Shown here one piece after another: positions 33,388-42,221 of a stretch of DNA of 64,000 nucleotides. The notes below the pieces were generated by a model. That model was not told the origin of the DNA. It worked only from the letters and a program-made list of their open reading frames with translations, and searched no databases. The DNA lies in contig DATDFQ010000055.1 in assembly GCA_036522515.1 (NCBI GenBank), forward strand, positions 1-64,000, given 5' to 3'. Made by a program: the position numbers and the translations under genes. This stretch comes from Bacteroidota bacterium. GTDB lineage: Bacteria > Bacteroidota > Ignavibacteria > UBA10030 > SZUA-254. Position 1 is the first letter of the stretch. The number at the start of each line of letters is the position of its first letter.

Positions 33388-36054
33388 ATGACAGCGTTTC
33401 TCTTTCACATCGACCCATCCAAACCCCGGAACAAGTTCCCTCTCAACGGCACGTGGGAGATCCAACCCGGGGGAGAAGAAATGCCGTCAGGCGGATGGAA
33501 CAGCAGCGTCCCGGTTCCGGGACTCGTCGACCTCGCGCTCCCGCCGTACGAGTGGCGGCATCACAAGTACAACTGGTACAGAACCCTGTTCGAATTTGAC
33601 GAGCCGTTCAGTCCCGACGCGGTCCTGCTCACGATCGAGCAGGCGATGTTCGGCACCGAGGTGTGGCTCAACGGACGGAGACTGGGCGGGGACATTGCCT
33701 GCTACACTTCCCAGGTGTATGATTTAACCGACTTTCTGGTTTCAAGGTCGGAGAACGAACTCCTCGTCAGGGTGGGCGCCAAAGAGACGCTTCCCCAGGA
33801 GAGCGCCGTGGGGAGAGATCAGGAGCGGGCTGAGTTCATTCCCGGCATCTGGGGGGATGTGCACCTTACCGTGTGCGGGAATCCGCGCATTAAACTCGTG
33901 CAGGTGATCCCGCACATCGACACCGGCGTGGCCGAAGCCCGTCTCTGGGTGGCGAACAAATCTGAAGCGGAGGTCTCCGTCGATATTGCCCTGCGCGTGC
34001 TGGAGAAGCGCGAGGGTAAGCCTGCGTCGGAATTCGCGACGCGGCGGATCATCCTTCCTCCGGGGAAGGAGAGGAATTTGTCGGTCGACCTTCGTATCCG
34101 GGATCCGAAACTCTGGTCGCCCGCGAACCCGTTCCTCTACGAGCTCGACGCCTATGTGCTCGACCGCCAGTCGATCCTCGACCGGGTCCTCACCACATTC
34201 GGCATGCGGGAGTTCAGGATCGCGGGCCCCGATTTTCTGTTGAACGGAAGAACAATCCGCCTCCGCGGCGGCAATATCGCGTTCCACCGGTTTCTGTCGG
34301 ACGCCGGGCGCGGCCTCCTGCCGTGGAACCTCGACTGGGTGAAGAAACTCCTGATCGACATACCGAAGGCGCACCACTTCAATTTCTTCCGGTTCCACAT
34401 CGGCCAGGCATACAACCGGTGGTACGACCTCGCAGACGAGCATGGCATGCTCCTCCAGAACGAATGGCAGTTCTGGACCACGACCGGGACCCCGGAGCAG
34501 ATCAGAAAAGAGTTCACCCGCTGGTTGCAGGATAACTGGAACCACCCGGCCATCGTCATCTGGGATCCGCTCAACGAGTCGGCCGATCCGGCCGTGCAGG
34601 ACGAGATCGTTCCGGAAATGAAGAAACTCGACCCGACGCGGCCGTGGGAATCCGTTGATGTTCATGAGCAGCATCCGTATATTTACTCGCTCGGGCCGGT
34701 CCTGGTGAACTGGAAGTTCGGGTTCACGTCAGCGCTCGACGAGATCGAGCGGTCGGAAATTCCGTCGATGGTCAATGAGTTCCTCTGGTGGTGGCTCGAC
34801 AGGGATTTCAATCCGACACTCCTCACGAAGGAGGTGGTTGAGCGGTGGCTCGGTCCCTCCTGGCAGAAGGAAGAGCTGATCGAACGCCAGTCGTTCCTGG
34901 CGCAGGAACTGGTCGAGCTTTTCCGGCGCATGGACGTGAAGGCGATCCAGCCGTTCGTCTACCTGAGCAACGATCAGGGTCCGACCGGCAACTGGTTTTC
35001 CGGCGACATCGCCGCGCTCGTTCCAAAACCGGTTCTGGCCGCCCTGAAGAACGCGTTTGCGCCGTTCGGCCTCAGCATTGAATTGTGGGACAGACACTTC
35101 TTCACCGACGAGCCGAGGATGATGCAGATATTCATCTTCAACGACGGAGGGGGAGCCCGGGAGGGTGTGGTTCGCATGGGAATATGCGATGAGCAGGGCA
35201 GGTGGTTTTCGAAGCTCGAGATGCCGGTCGACGTACCGGCCGGGGAGCGCCTCGTGGAATCGGTGCTCATGCATTTTCCCCCGAAGGAGGGCGCGTATAC
35301 AGTCACGGCCGAGCTTGTCGAGGAACATGAGCCCGTTGTCGCGGTCAGCCGGAAGAGGGCGCACGTTCTGAAGCCGCCGGAGGCGTCGGTTACGCTCTTG
35401 AAAAAGAGGGTCGCGCTCCTCGACCCCGGCGGCGAGTTGACGGGTTACCTCGCGTCCGTCGGAATAGAGACAGACGACGTCCGGAGCTCCGGGCTCGCCA
35501 AGACACGCACGCTGGTCGTGTCGGAAGGGTCCATGAGTGACGCATACGTTCAATCCGGCGCCGAAGAGATCTCCGGTTTTCTGGAATCGGGGGGGACGCT
35601 CATCCTCATCGAGCCGGAGTTCGGCGTGACTTCGAAGGAAGTGCAGCAGATTCCGGGCGGGATTGACCTGACGATCGAGCCGAGAAACGATATGGACAAA
35701 GGCGGATACGATTCCTACGTGTTCGCGGAAAACCATGCCCACCCGCTCTGGAGCGGAATTTCCAGGGAACACCTGCAGATGTTCAACGGGGGATACGGCG
35801 GGGAGGTGGTTTCGGAACATCATGTTTCGGCGAATCTCCCCGTCACAATTCACGCGCGCTGCGGCATGCAGTTGAAGCATGCGGCGGTGTTTGAACTGCG
35901 CTCCGGCAGGGGCCGGGTCCTTGTTTCCCGGCTTCAACTGCGCGGGAGGCTGGCGGAATCGGCCGGGAACGAGTCGCTCTACTCCCGCCGGCCGGATCCG
36001 GTTCTTCAGCAGTATCTCTTAAACCTTCTCTCCTATGCGGCCCAGGATGATTAA
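33388..36054 (+). CDS. GH2-family glycosidase with extra C-terminal domain
   Basis: Glycoside hydrolase of 888 aa without a signal peptide, so probably cytoplasmic. Sugar-binding jelly roll (LNGTWEIQPGG, YNWYRTLFEFDEPF, TEVWLNGRRLGG), immunoglobulin-like domain, and TIM barrel from about residue 285 (IRLRGGNIAFHRFLSDAG). E397 in WDPLNES fits the acid/base and E464 in MVNEFLWWW fits the nucleophile. The last 200 residues (VALLDPGGELTGYLASVGIE, LESGGTLILIEPE, HPLWSGISREHL, GRGRVLVSRLQL) look like a class-I amidotransferase/ThuA-like domain, which is unusual in a GH2. The ATG at 33388 lies seven bases after the previous stop; no strong Shine-Dalgarno. Beta-galactosidase, glucuronidase or mannosidase activity cannot be separated by eye. 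Confidence 0.82.
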   Translation: MTAFLFHIDPSKPRNKFPLNGTWEIQPGGEEMPSGGWNSSVPVPGLVDLALPPYEWRHHKYNWYRTLFEFDEPFSPDAVLLTIEQAMFGTEVWLNGRRLGGDIACYTSQVYDLTDFLVSRSENELLVRVGAKETLPQESAVGRDQERAEFIPGIWGDVHLTVCGNPRIKLVQVIPHIDTGVAEARLWVANKSEAEVSVDIALRVLEKREGKPASEFATRRIILPPGKERNLSVDLRIRDPKLWSPANPFLYELDAYVLDRQSILDRVLTTFGMREFRIAGPDFLLNGRTIRLRGGNIAFHRFLSDAGRGLLPWNLDWVKKLLIDIPKAHHFNFFRFHIGQAYNRWYDLADEHGMLLQNEWQFWTTTGTPEQIRKEFTRWLQDNWNHPAIVIWDPLNESADPAVQDEIVPEMKKLDPTRPWESVDVHEQHPYIYSLGPVLVNWKFGFTSALDEIERSEIPSMVNEFLWWWLDRDFNPTLLTKEVVERWLGPSWQKEELIERQSFLAQELVELFRRMDVKAIQPFVYLSNDQGPTGNWFSGDIAALVPKPVLAALKNAFAPFGLSIELWDRHFFTDEPRMMQIFIFNDGGGAREGVVRMGICDEQGRWFSKLEMPVDVPAGERLVESVLMHFPPKEGAYTVTAELVEEHEPVVAVSRKRAHVLKPPEASVTLLKKRVALLDPGGELTGYLASVGIETDDVRSSGLAKTRTLVVSEGSMSDAYVQSGAEEISGFLESGGTLILIEPEFGVTSKEVQQIPGGIDLTIEPRNDMDKGGYDSYVFAENHAHPLWSGISREHLQMFNGGYGGEVVSEHHVSANLPVTIHARCGMQLKHAAVFELRSGRGRVLVSRLQLRGRLAESAGNESLYSRRPDPVLQQYLLNLLSYAAQDD

Positions 36055-38311
36055 CCGGATTTTGAAAACCGTGCGATGGTGCACTGCGTTTCTTTTCCTC
36101 GTCCCTGCACTGCGTGCGCCCGGGGGCGAGCCCGGCTCGCGCCGCGCCGCCGATCCGGAGGTCGAGCGGAAGATCGATTCCCTTCTGTCGGTCATGACGC
36201 TCGGGGAAAAACTGGGACAACTCAACCAGATCGTGGCGAACTGGAACGACAAAGAGAAAAAGCCGTTCCTCGATGAGAAACAACTGAAGCTCATGCGGGG
36301 CGGGGGCATCGGTTCGTTTCTGAATGTGGTGGGCGCGGCGGAGACGAAGGGGATGCAGAAGATCGCCGTGGAGGAAACCCGGCTGCACATTCCGCTCATC
36401 TTCGGTTTGGATGTCATCCATGGGTTTCGAACCGTCTTCCCGATTCCGCTTGCGCAAGCCGCGAGCTGGGATCCGGAACTGATCGAGCGTGCCGAGCGGA
36501 TCGCCGCCACCGAAGCTGCCTCCTCAGGCATCAACTGGACGTTCGCCCCGATGGTGGACATTGCGCGCGATCCGAGGTGGGGGAGAATTGCGGAGGGCGC
36601 GGGCGAAGACCCGTATCTCGGATCGGCGATCGCGGCAGCGCGCGTGCGCGGATTTCAATCGGCCGGGCTCGAGGATTCAAGCGCGCTCCTCGCGTGCGCG
36701 AAGCATTTCGCCGCCTACGGGGGTGCGGAGGGGGGACGCGACTATAACACCGTCGATTTCTCCGAGCGGACCATCCGCGAGATTTACCTTGCCCCTTTTC
36801 ATGCCGCCGTCAACGCCGGTGTGGGCTCGCTCATGAGCGCGTTTAACGATGTCTCCGGAGTCCCAAGCTCGGCGAATCCGTGGCTCCTGACCGCGGTGTT
36901 GCGAAAGGAGTGGGGATTCGACGGGTTCGTGGTGAGCGACTGGACCGCAATCGAAGAATTGCAAAAGCATGGCATCGCGGGGAACAGGCCTGAGGCGGGG
37001 ATCAAGGCGATGACCGCCGGGGTTGACATGGATATGGTGAGCTCGATCTACGTGAACGACCTGCCTGAAATGGTCCGGGCGGGGAAGCTCTCACAATTGG
37101 TCGTCGATGAATCCGTGCGGCGCGTGTTGCGGACGAAGTTTCGTCTCGGTCTCTTCAAGAATCCCTACCGGAACTGCACTCCCGGCCTCGATCAGAAAGT
37201 GATCCTTGCCCCGCGCCATCTCGAGGCGGCCAGGAAGCTCGCCGAGGAATCGATCGTCCTTCTGAAAAACGAAAAGAACCTCCTCCCCTTGCGCAAGGAT
37301 ATCGGAACGCTTGCCCTCATCGGTCCGCTCGCCGCCGACAGCGCAAACATGCTCGGTCCGTGGGCCGGAGCCGGCAAGAGCGCGGATGTGGTGACCGTGC
37401 TGACCGGAATCGGGATTCACGCAGGCCTGCAGACGAGGATCGTTGTCGAAAAGGGATGCGACATCGAGTCGTATGATACGAGCCGCTTTGCGAATGCGGT
37501 TTCGGCTGCGATACAGTCCGACGCCGTCGTGCTCGTCGCGGGAGAAGACCGTTCGATGAGCGGCGAAGCGGCGAGCCGGTCCGGAATCGGGCTCCCGGGA
37601 GTCCAGCGTGAGTTGATCGAGAGGATAATCTCGACGGGTAAACCGGTTGTGCTGGTCCTCATGAACGGCCGTCCGCTGGCGATTCCCTGGGAAGCCGATC
37701 ATGTGCCGGCGATCCTCGAGGCATGGTACCCCGGGATTCAAGCCGGCAATGCGATCGCCGGCATTCTCTTCGGCGACGTGAACCCGGGCGGTAAGCTGCC
37801 GGTCTCATTTCCCCGGAGCGTCGGGCAGGTCCCGCTCTATTATAACCACAAACGCACCGGACGGCCTGAGAGCACGGAAGACCACTACACATCAAAATAC
37901 ATCGATCTGAAGAACTCGCCGCAGTTTCCGTTCGGGTTCGGCCTGAGTTATACCCGGTACCGGTACAGCGATCTGCGGGTCGAGAAAAAGCGCGTTTCGA
38001 TGAGCGACACCGTCAGGGTGAGCGTACGGGTGGAAAACACCGGGAAAGTCGAAGGCGATGAGATCGTGCAGCTTTACATCCACGACGAGGTGGCAAGCGT
38101 CACGCGGCCGGTCGAGGAGCTGAAAGGGTTCCGGAGGATTCATCTTGCTCCGAACGAATCGAGAGTCGTGCATTTCGCTCTCACCGCGGGGGATCTTGCG
38201 TTCTACGACGCCGGGATGAAACTCGTCACCGAACCGGGCGTGTTTACGGTCTTCGTGGGGCCGAACTCAGTGGATAGGGAGGAAACGAAGTTTGAGCTTC
38301 TTGCGGAATGA
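36035..38311 (+). CDS. bglX: GH3 beta-glucosidase, BglX type
   Basis: Periplasmic or secreted beta-glucosidase of 758 aa, close to the usual 765 aa of BglX. Signal peptide (RILKTVRWCTAFLFLVPALRA), GH3 N-terminal barrel (GLDVIHGFRTVFPIPLAQAA, FAPMVDIARDPRWGR, GAGEDPYLGS), nucleophile D302 in GFVVSDWTAIEE, GH3 C-terminal domain (SIVLLKNEKNLLPL, GEDRSMSGEAASR) and FN3-like end (GDEIVQLYIHDEV, LKGFRRIHL). It releases glucose from beta-linked oligosaccharide ends. It overlaps the GH2 gene by 20 bases; an internal ATG at 36047 overlaps by 8 and is equally possible. It is the last gene of the plus-strand run. Confidence 0.92.
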   Translation: MRPRMINRILKTVRWCTAFLFLVPALRAPGGEPGSRRAADPEVERKIDSLLSVMTLGEKLGQLNQIVANWNDKEKKPFLDEKQLKLMRGGGIGSFLNVVGAAETKGMQKIAVEETRLHIPLIFGLDVIHGFRTVFPIPLAQAASWDPELIERAERIAATEAASSGINWTFAPMVDIARDPRWGRIAEGAGEDPYLGSAIAAARVRGFQSAGLEDSSALLACAKHFAAYGGAEGGRDYNTVDFSERTIREIYLAPFHAAVNAGVGSLMSAFNDVSGVPSSANPWLLTAVLRKEWGFDGFVVSDWTAIEELQKHGIAGNRPEAGIKAMTAGVDMDMVSSIYVNDLPEMVRAGKLSQLVVDESVRRVLRTKFRLGLFKNPYRNCTPGLDQKVILAPRHLEAARKLAEESIVLLKNEKNLLPLRKDIGTLALIGPLAADSANMLGPWAGAGKSADVVTVLTGIGIHAGLQTRIVVEKGCDIESYDTSRFANAVSAAIQSDAVVLVAGEDRSMSGEAASRSGIGLPGVQRELIERIISTGKPVVLVLMNGRPLAIPWEADHVPAILEAWYPGIQAGNAIAGILFGDVNPGGKLPVSFPRSVGQVPLYYNHKRTGRPESTEDHYTSKYIDLKNSPQFPFGFGLSYTRYRYSDLRVEKKRVSMSDTVRVSVRVENTGKVEGDEIVQLYIHDEVASVTRPVEELKGFRRIHLAPNESRVVHFALTAGDLAFYDAGMKLVTEPGVFTVFVGPNSVDREETKFELLAE

Positions 38312-38320
38312 TGTTGCCGC

Positions 38321-39127
38321 CTACCGGATGAGGTAGAAGTAGGTCAACACGATGCCCGCCAGGACGATTCTATAATAGCCGAACGGCTTGAAATCCCTCC
38401 TGCTCACGTAGCCGATAAACGCCTTCACCACGACCCAGGCAACGATGAAGGAGACGATGAACCCCACCGCAAGAACCCCCATCTCAGTTTCTGTCATCGA
38501 GAGCCCCATCTTGAGCAAGGAGTAGCCCGAGGCAGCCACCATCGTCGGGATGGCGAGGAAAAATGAGAACTCGACCGCCACGATCCTGCTGCACCCCAGG
38601 AGCATCGCGCCGATGATCGTCGCCGCCGACCTCGATGTTCCGGGGATCATCGCCAGGCACTGAATGAGGCCTATGAGGAAGGCCGTTTTGTAATCGAGGA
38701 GCGATACCGAGTCGATCCGCTCGCGCCTCGCGGAACCTTCCAGGATGATCAACGCGATTCCTCCGCCGGCGAGCGCGATCGAAACCACCAGGGGATTGAA
38801 GAGCGCGGCTTCAATTTGTTTGTGCAACAGGGCGCCGGCGATGAGCGCGGGAAGAACGCCGGCAATCGTCTTCTTCCAGAGCCCGAAGGCGTCGCTTTTG
38901 AGGAAGGGGGTCACTCCGCCCGCGGGAGGGAACAACCGCTTCCTGTAGAGGACCGCCACCGCCAGAATCGCTCCGAGCTGGATGACCACGTCGAACTTCT
39001 TCGTGAACTCAGGCTCGAAAGTGATGAACTGGTTAAAGAGGATGAGATGGCCTGTCGAGGAGACCGGAAGGAATTCGGTGATCCCCTCGACGATCCCGAG
39101 CAGCGCAGCTTTGATCAGATCACTCAT
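38321..39127 (-). CDS. uppP: Undecaprenyl-diphosphatase
   Basis: Integral membrane enzyme (BacA/UppP family, 268 aa) that recycles undecaprenyl diphosphate to the monophosphate lipid carrier for peptidoglycan and other wall polymers, and whose gain gives bacitracin resistance. The two signature segments are intact: GIVEGITEFLPVSSTGHLIL at the N-terminus and IPGTSRSAATIIGAMLLG around residue 160. Several hydrophobic helices cover the whole chain. It is convergent with the GH3 gene, with nine bases between the two stop codons and no visible terminator. Housekeeping; unrelated to the glycosidase locus. Confidence 0.96.
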   Translation of the reverse strand: MSDLIKAALLGIVEGITEFLPVSSTGHLILFNQFITFEPEFTKKFDVVIQLGAILAVAVLYRKRLFPPAGGVTPFLKSDAFGLWKKTIAGVLPALIAGALLHKQIEAALFNPLVVSIALAGGGIALIILEGSARRERIDSVSLLDYKTAFLIGLIQCLAMIPGTSRSAATIIGAMLLGCSRIVAVEFSFFLAIPTMVAASGYSLLKMGLSMTETEMGVLAVGFIVSFIVAWVVVKAFIGYVSRRDFKPFGYYRIVLAGIVLTYFYLIR

Positions 39128-39161
39128 ATCTCAGGAGCTCTGCTCTCTCGGGTCCGGGGAT

Positions 39162-40471
39162 TTACTTCACCACCACGCTGAGCGCGTTGAAGGTAACCCC
39201 GTTATTCGGATTGTACGGGTCGTTATAGTCGCTCGACGCGTGGTCGTAACGGATGTCGACGTGCGACACGACGAACCCCATAAAGGGAGTGGAGGAAAAA
39301 GCGGGGCTCAGGTTATCCAGAAGTTTCAACACCCCTCCCAGGTGCACCCCGAAGCCGCTTGTCGTATACTCAACCCCCCTTCCCGTCACCGAACCGCCGC
39401 GCAGAAAAAACAATTCGCCAAAGTTCAGCTGCCACCCCTTGCGGAGAGTCACGCGCCCGTTCCCCTCTCCGAGGACGACGTTCTTCACGAATTGAATCGC
39501 GCCGTTTCCATCGACGTACTGAGGGGGCGGGGGCGAGGCGATTGCGTTACCGAAGCTATCGGTCGGGGCAGGGAAGCGCTCGACAAGGAGATCCTCCGCT
39601 TCCCGGGCGAGCGTGAATGAAAACAGTTCCCAGTTTGCCGCCGGTCCCCGCCTTGTGACGCCCGCTTTGTAGCTCAAACCGAGCCTGGCAGTCCGGGGCA
39701 AAGGATCCGCCTGACCCGGGTCGATGTAGGGGACGAAATCGTCGCCGAGGTTGGAGCGTGCGTAGCCGAACGAAATATCGAGTAGGGGCTCCGCGAGTCC
39801 GGAGAGTGAAATCAAGTCACCGGTGATCCGATCGAGGACCCCTATGACGGGGAGTTGCCCGATCATGCCGATGTCGTAGGTGGTCGCTTCGGCAACACCC
39901 TCCCGGCCTTGTCGCTGCACATCGAAGGGTGCAAGATTCGACTGCGCCATTTTGAGCGTGTATCCTAAACCGAGCCTGAGATAATAATCGACCCCGATTC
40001 CGAAGCTCAGATTGTTGGAATGTTCCTCTGCGCTAAAATAATTCAAAACCGTCGGATCGTCGACCGAGATCCCAAACGTTCCGAGGTTCAGGGTGACGTT
40101 CGAATAGCCAACGCCGGCGGTCAATTCGAAGGGAAGCGAAAAAAAACGGTTCAGCTTCAATCCGGCGCTCAACGCGCTCGAACGGTAGTTGAGGTCCGTC
40201 GCGTGCAATGCAGGAAGCCATGAAGTTGCGGGGGAAAATAACTGACCGAAAAGTAATGATCGAGACTGGCCAATCCCAGTTGGCCCGGATTGGCAAGCAT
40301 CGCCAGCGGATCGTCCGAAATTGTCGAGCCGATGATGCCCCCCATCCCGTCCCCCTGCGGCGAAGGAGGAATCAATAGAAAGGGCAATGCGGCTTCCCCC
40401 TGCGCGCGGCACTGTTGCGCTGCGGGCGCGAAGATGAGACCCAGGACCAACACGGCAAGGGCCGATTTCAT
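39162..40471 (-). pseudogene. Outer-membrane PorV/PorQ-like protein, split by a frameshift
   Basis: Two frames make one protein. From ATG 40471 the first frame reads a signal peptide (MKSALAVLVLGLIFAPAAQQ) and PorV-like start (GIIGSTISDDPLAMLANPGQ, DHYFSVSYFPP), then turns to nonsense. The second frame continues with SWLPALHATDLNYRSSALSA, beta strands (FELTAGVGYSNVTLNLG, LSFGIGVDYYLRLGLGYTL) and the C-terminus TFNALSVVVK. The join is at a run of five G (40230-40234, C on the coding strand): six would restore one frame of about 435 aa. It could be an assembly error, phase variation or a true pseudogene. The start overlaps the stop of the upstream lipoprotein gene (ATGA), so the two were coupled. 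Confidence 0.7.
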
Positions 40472-40884
40472 TTGATCAGCAGCATTTTGTGTGTCATGGT
40501 CAGGACGCCCGCCGCAGGGAGGCCTTCCGAGGGAAGCGTCTCGGCGACGATCGTGAATGCATAGAGCCCGGTCGAAAGCGAGGAGGCGTCGAACGAGACC
40601 TCGTAAGTCCCCGGGCCCAGTCGTTCGCGATCCAGCAGCTTCGCGACGACCGCGCCGGTCCCGTCGTAGATCGTCATCGAAACGATCGCGGCCGCCGGCA
40701 GATCGAATTGGATTGTAGTTGTGACCTGCACACTCGACGGAGAGATCCGGATGTGCGAGCTCTGGGTCGCATCCCCCTTTACCTCGACCCAGTGGGAGGA
40801 GTGGTCGAGCAAAACAGGCGCGGGAATTCCGGTCACGTCCGACCTGCACCCGGAAAGCGATAAGAGTGCTGTGAAACAAATCAA
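40468..40884 (-). CDS. Small lipoprotein with beta-sandwich C-terminal domain
   Basis: Putative lipoprotein of about 138 aa. The hydrophobic core and lipobox ICFTALLSLSGC are followed by a domain resembling T9SS sorting or FlgD-Ig folds (ISPSSVQVTTTIQFDLPAAA, SMTIYDGTGAVVAKLLDRE, ASSLSTGLYAFTIVAE, HKMLLIK) but without the NPFNP motif. The start is uncertain: no ATG lies in frame near the signal, so I propose TTG at 40884; a GTG or a start further upstream is possible. It overlaps the frameshifted barrel gene by four bases, suggesting a coupled pair, perhaps an assembly partner of that barrel. Confidence 0.6.
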   Translation of the reverse strand: MICFTALLSLSGCRSDVTGIPAPVLLDHSSHWVEVKGDATQSSHIRISPSSVQVTTTIQFDLPAAAIVSMTIYDGTGAVVAKLLDRERLGPGTYEVSFDASSLSTGLYAFTIVAETLPSEGLPAAGVLTMTHKMLLIK

Positions 40885-40976
40885 GCCGATCCACCCGAAA
40901 GGATCGGCTGCATCAGCATTCCGTCGTCCCCCCGCCCCCGATGTCGGGTAATTTGCCTGCGGATCCACGCGAAGGC

Positions 40977-41297
40977 CTATTTCCCGGGAGCCCTGTAGCC
41001 GACTGATTTTTTGCACGCAGCGTCGACCTCTTTCGGGCTCAGGAGAGGAACCATCGACGTCTGAACCGCGCCGGAGGCGTTGATCGCAAAACTGACCGCG
41101 GCCGCGCTGACAGCATCGGGGAGTTCGACGACCGAATAGACGTCGGCGTCGCCAAACGCATAATAGAAACATTCGACCGAGCCTCCGAGGGGTGCGAGCA
41201 TTTTTTCGACTACCTTTTTCCTGCTCGATCCGCCTTCCTTCATCAGGCCTTTCATGCCCTCCGAAGTATAGCTTGCTTTGATCATGAATTTAGCCAT
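40977..41297 (-). CDS. GYD domain protein
   Basis: Small cytoplasmic protein of 106 aa of the GYD family (PF08734), an uncharacterised alpha/beta fold related in shape to dimeric ferredoxin-like domains. The beginning FMIKASYTSEGMKGLMKEGG and the middle YYAFGDADVYSVVELPD are typical of the family. An excellent Shine-Dalgarno (GGAGGTG) precedes the ATG. It reads toward the small lipoprotein gene, 92 bases away; no functional link is evident. Family known, function unknown. Confidence 0.9.
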   Translation of the reverse strand: MAKFMIKASYTSEGMKGLMKEGGSSRKKVVEKMLAPLGGSVECFYYAFGDADVYSVVELPDAVSAAAVSFAINASGAVQTSMVPLLSPKEVDAACKKSVGYRAPGK

Positions 41298-41414
41298 GAG
41301 ACACCTCCAATGATTGGTTGATTTGACCGCCGCCCGGGCTCATCCGGGCAGGCCTTGACGCAGACGAGGATTGGCTGAAAATGTAGGAATAATTTGGAGA
41401 ATATCAAACCGAAT

Positions 41415-42221
41415 CTAGTTCACACTCTCGGCGCTGTAACGCGCAATCAACCCGGTGCGAACCGCATGCCTGTGGATGCGCGCGAAGAACCATCCCGCTC
41501 CGAGTATGTATAAAACCGCCAGTCCCCCGCCCCAAAGCATGGCCGGTGCGGACGAATGGCCGCCTGCGACGATCGCCCGCAAGCCCTCGAACACATAGGA
41601 GGGCGGAAGGAGGCGGGAGACATACTGCATCCAGACCGGGAGTGTCGAAACGGGGTAGAAGACCCCGGCGAACGGGGAGAGAAGGGCCGGGATGGGCCAG
41701 ACGAACCACTCCGAGGCGGGTCCGAACCGGAACACCAGGGCGATTCCCACGACGCCGATCGCAACGCCGAACAGGAAGAGGATAAGGAGGAACGGAATAA
41801 TCGAGAGCCCGTACGCAAGGAAGGGGAGGCCGAACGCCATCGTCGCCAGCGCCAGCATCACGAGCAGGGCAAGCAGGCTCGTGGCGATGCTCGTGACGAC
41901 AAGGCCCGCGAGATACTCCGGAATCGTCAGAGGCGACGCAAAGATGTTCAGGAAATTCCGCGACCAGACATCTTCGAGAAACGCGGTCGCGACGCCGTGC
42001 ATCACGCGGGTGAAGAAATCCCAGAACAGGATCGCCCCCAGGAGCACGGGAACGAAATCGAAGCCGGGAGAGGCGATCCGGTTGAGATACGTCGTGATGA
42101 ATCCCCAGAGAATGATGTCGATCGCAGTCCACGCGAACAGCGGCAGGATCCGCGCCGGGCTTCCCCGCAGGAGGTAGAACTGTCGAAGCACGACGGCGCA
42201 ACTGCGTCTGAAAGAGGTCAT
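41415..42221 (-). CDS. ABC-2 type transporter permease
   Basis: Membrane subunit of an export-type ABC transporter, 268 aa, with six hydrophobic segments (for example VPVLLGAILFWDFFTRVMHG, LLALLVMLALATMAFGLPFL, IIPFLLILFLFGVAIGVVGIAL, LAVLYILGAGWFFARIH). The pattern matches ABC-2 permeases of drug, polysaccharide or lipid exporters (PF01061/PF12698). Its start codon overlaps the stop of the ATPase gene by four bases (ATGA), giving a coupled two-gene exporter. Substrate unknown. Confidence 0.88.
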   Translation of the reverse strand: MTSFRRSCAVVLRQFYLLRGSPARILPLFAWTAIDIILWGFITTYLNRIASPGFDFVPVLLGAILFWDFFTRVMHGVATAFLEDVWSRNFLNIFASPLTIPEYLAGLVVTSIATSLLALLVMLALATMAFGLPFLAYGLSIIPFLLILFLFGVAIGVVGIALVFRFGPASEWFVWPIPALLSPFAGVFYPVSTLPVWMQYVSRLLPPSYVFEGLRAIVAGGHSSAPAMLWGGGLAVLYILGAGWFFARIHRHAVRTGLIARYSAESVN

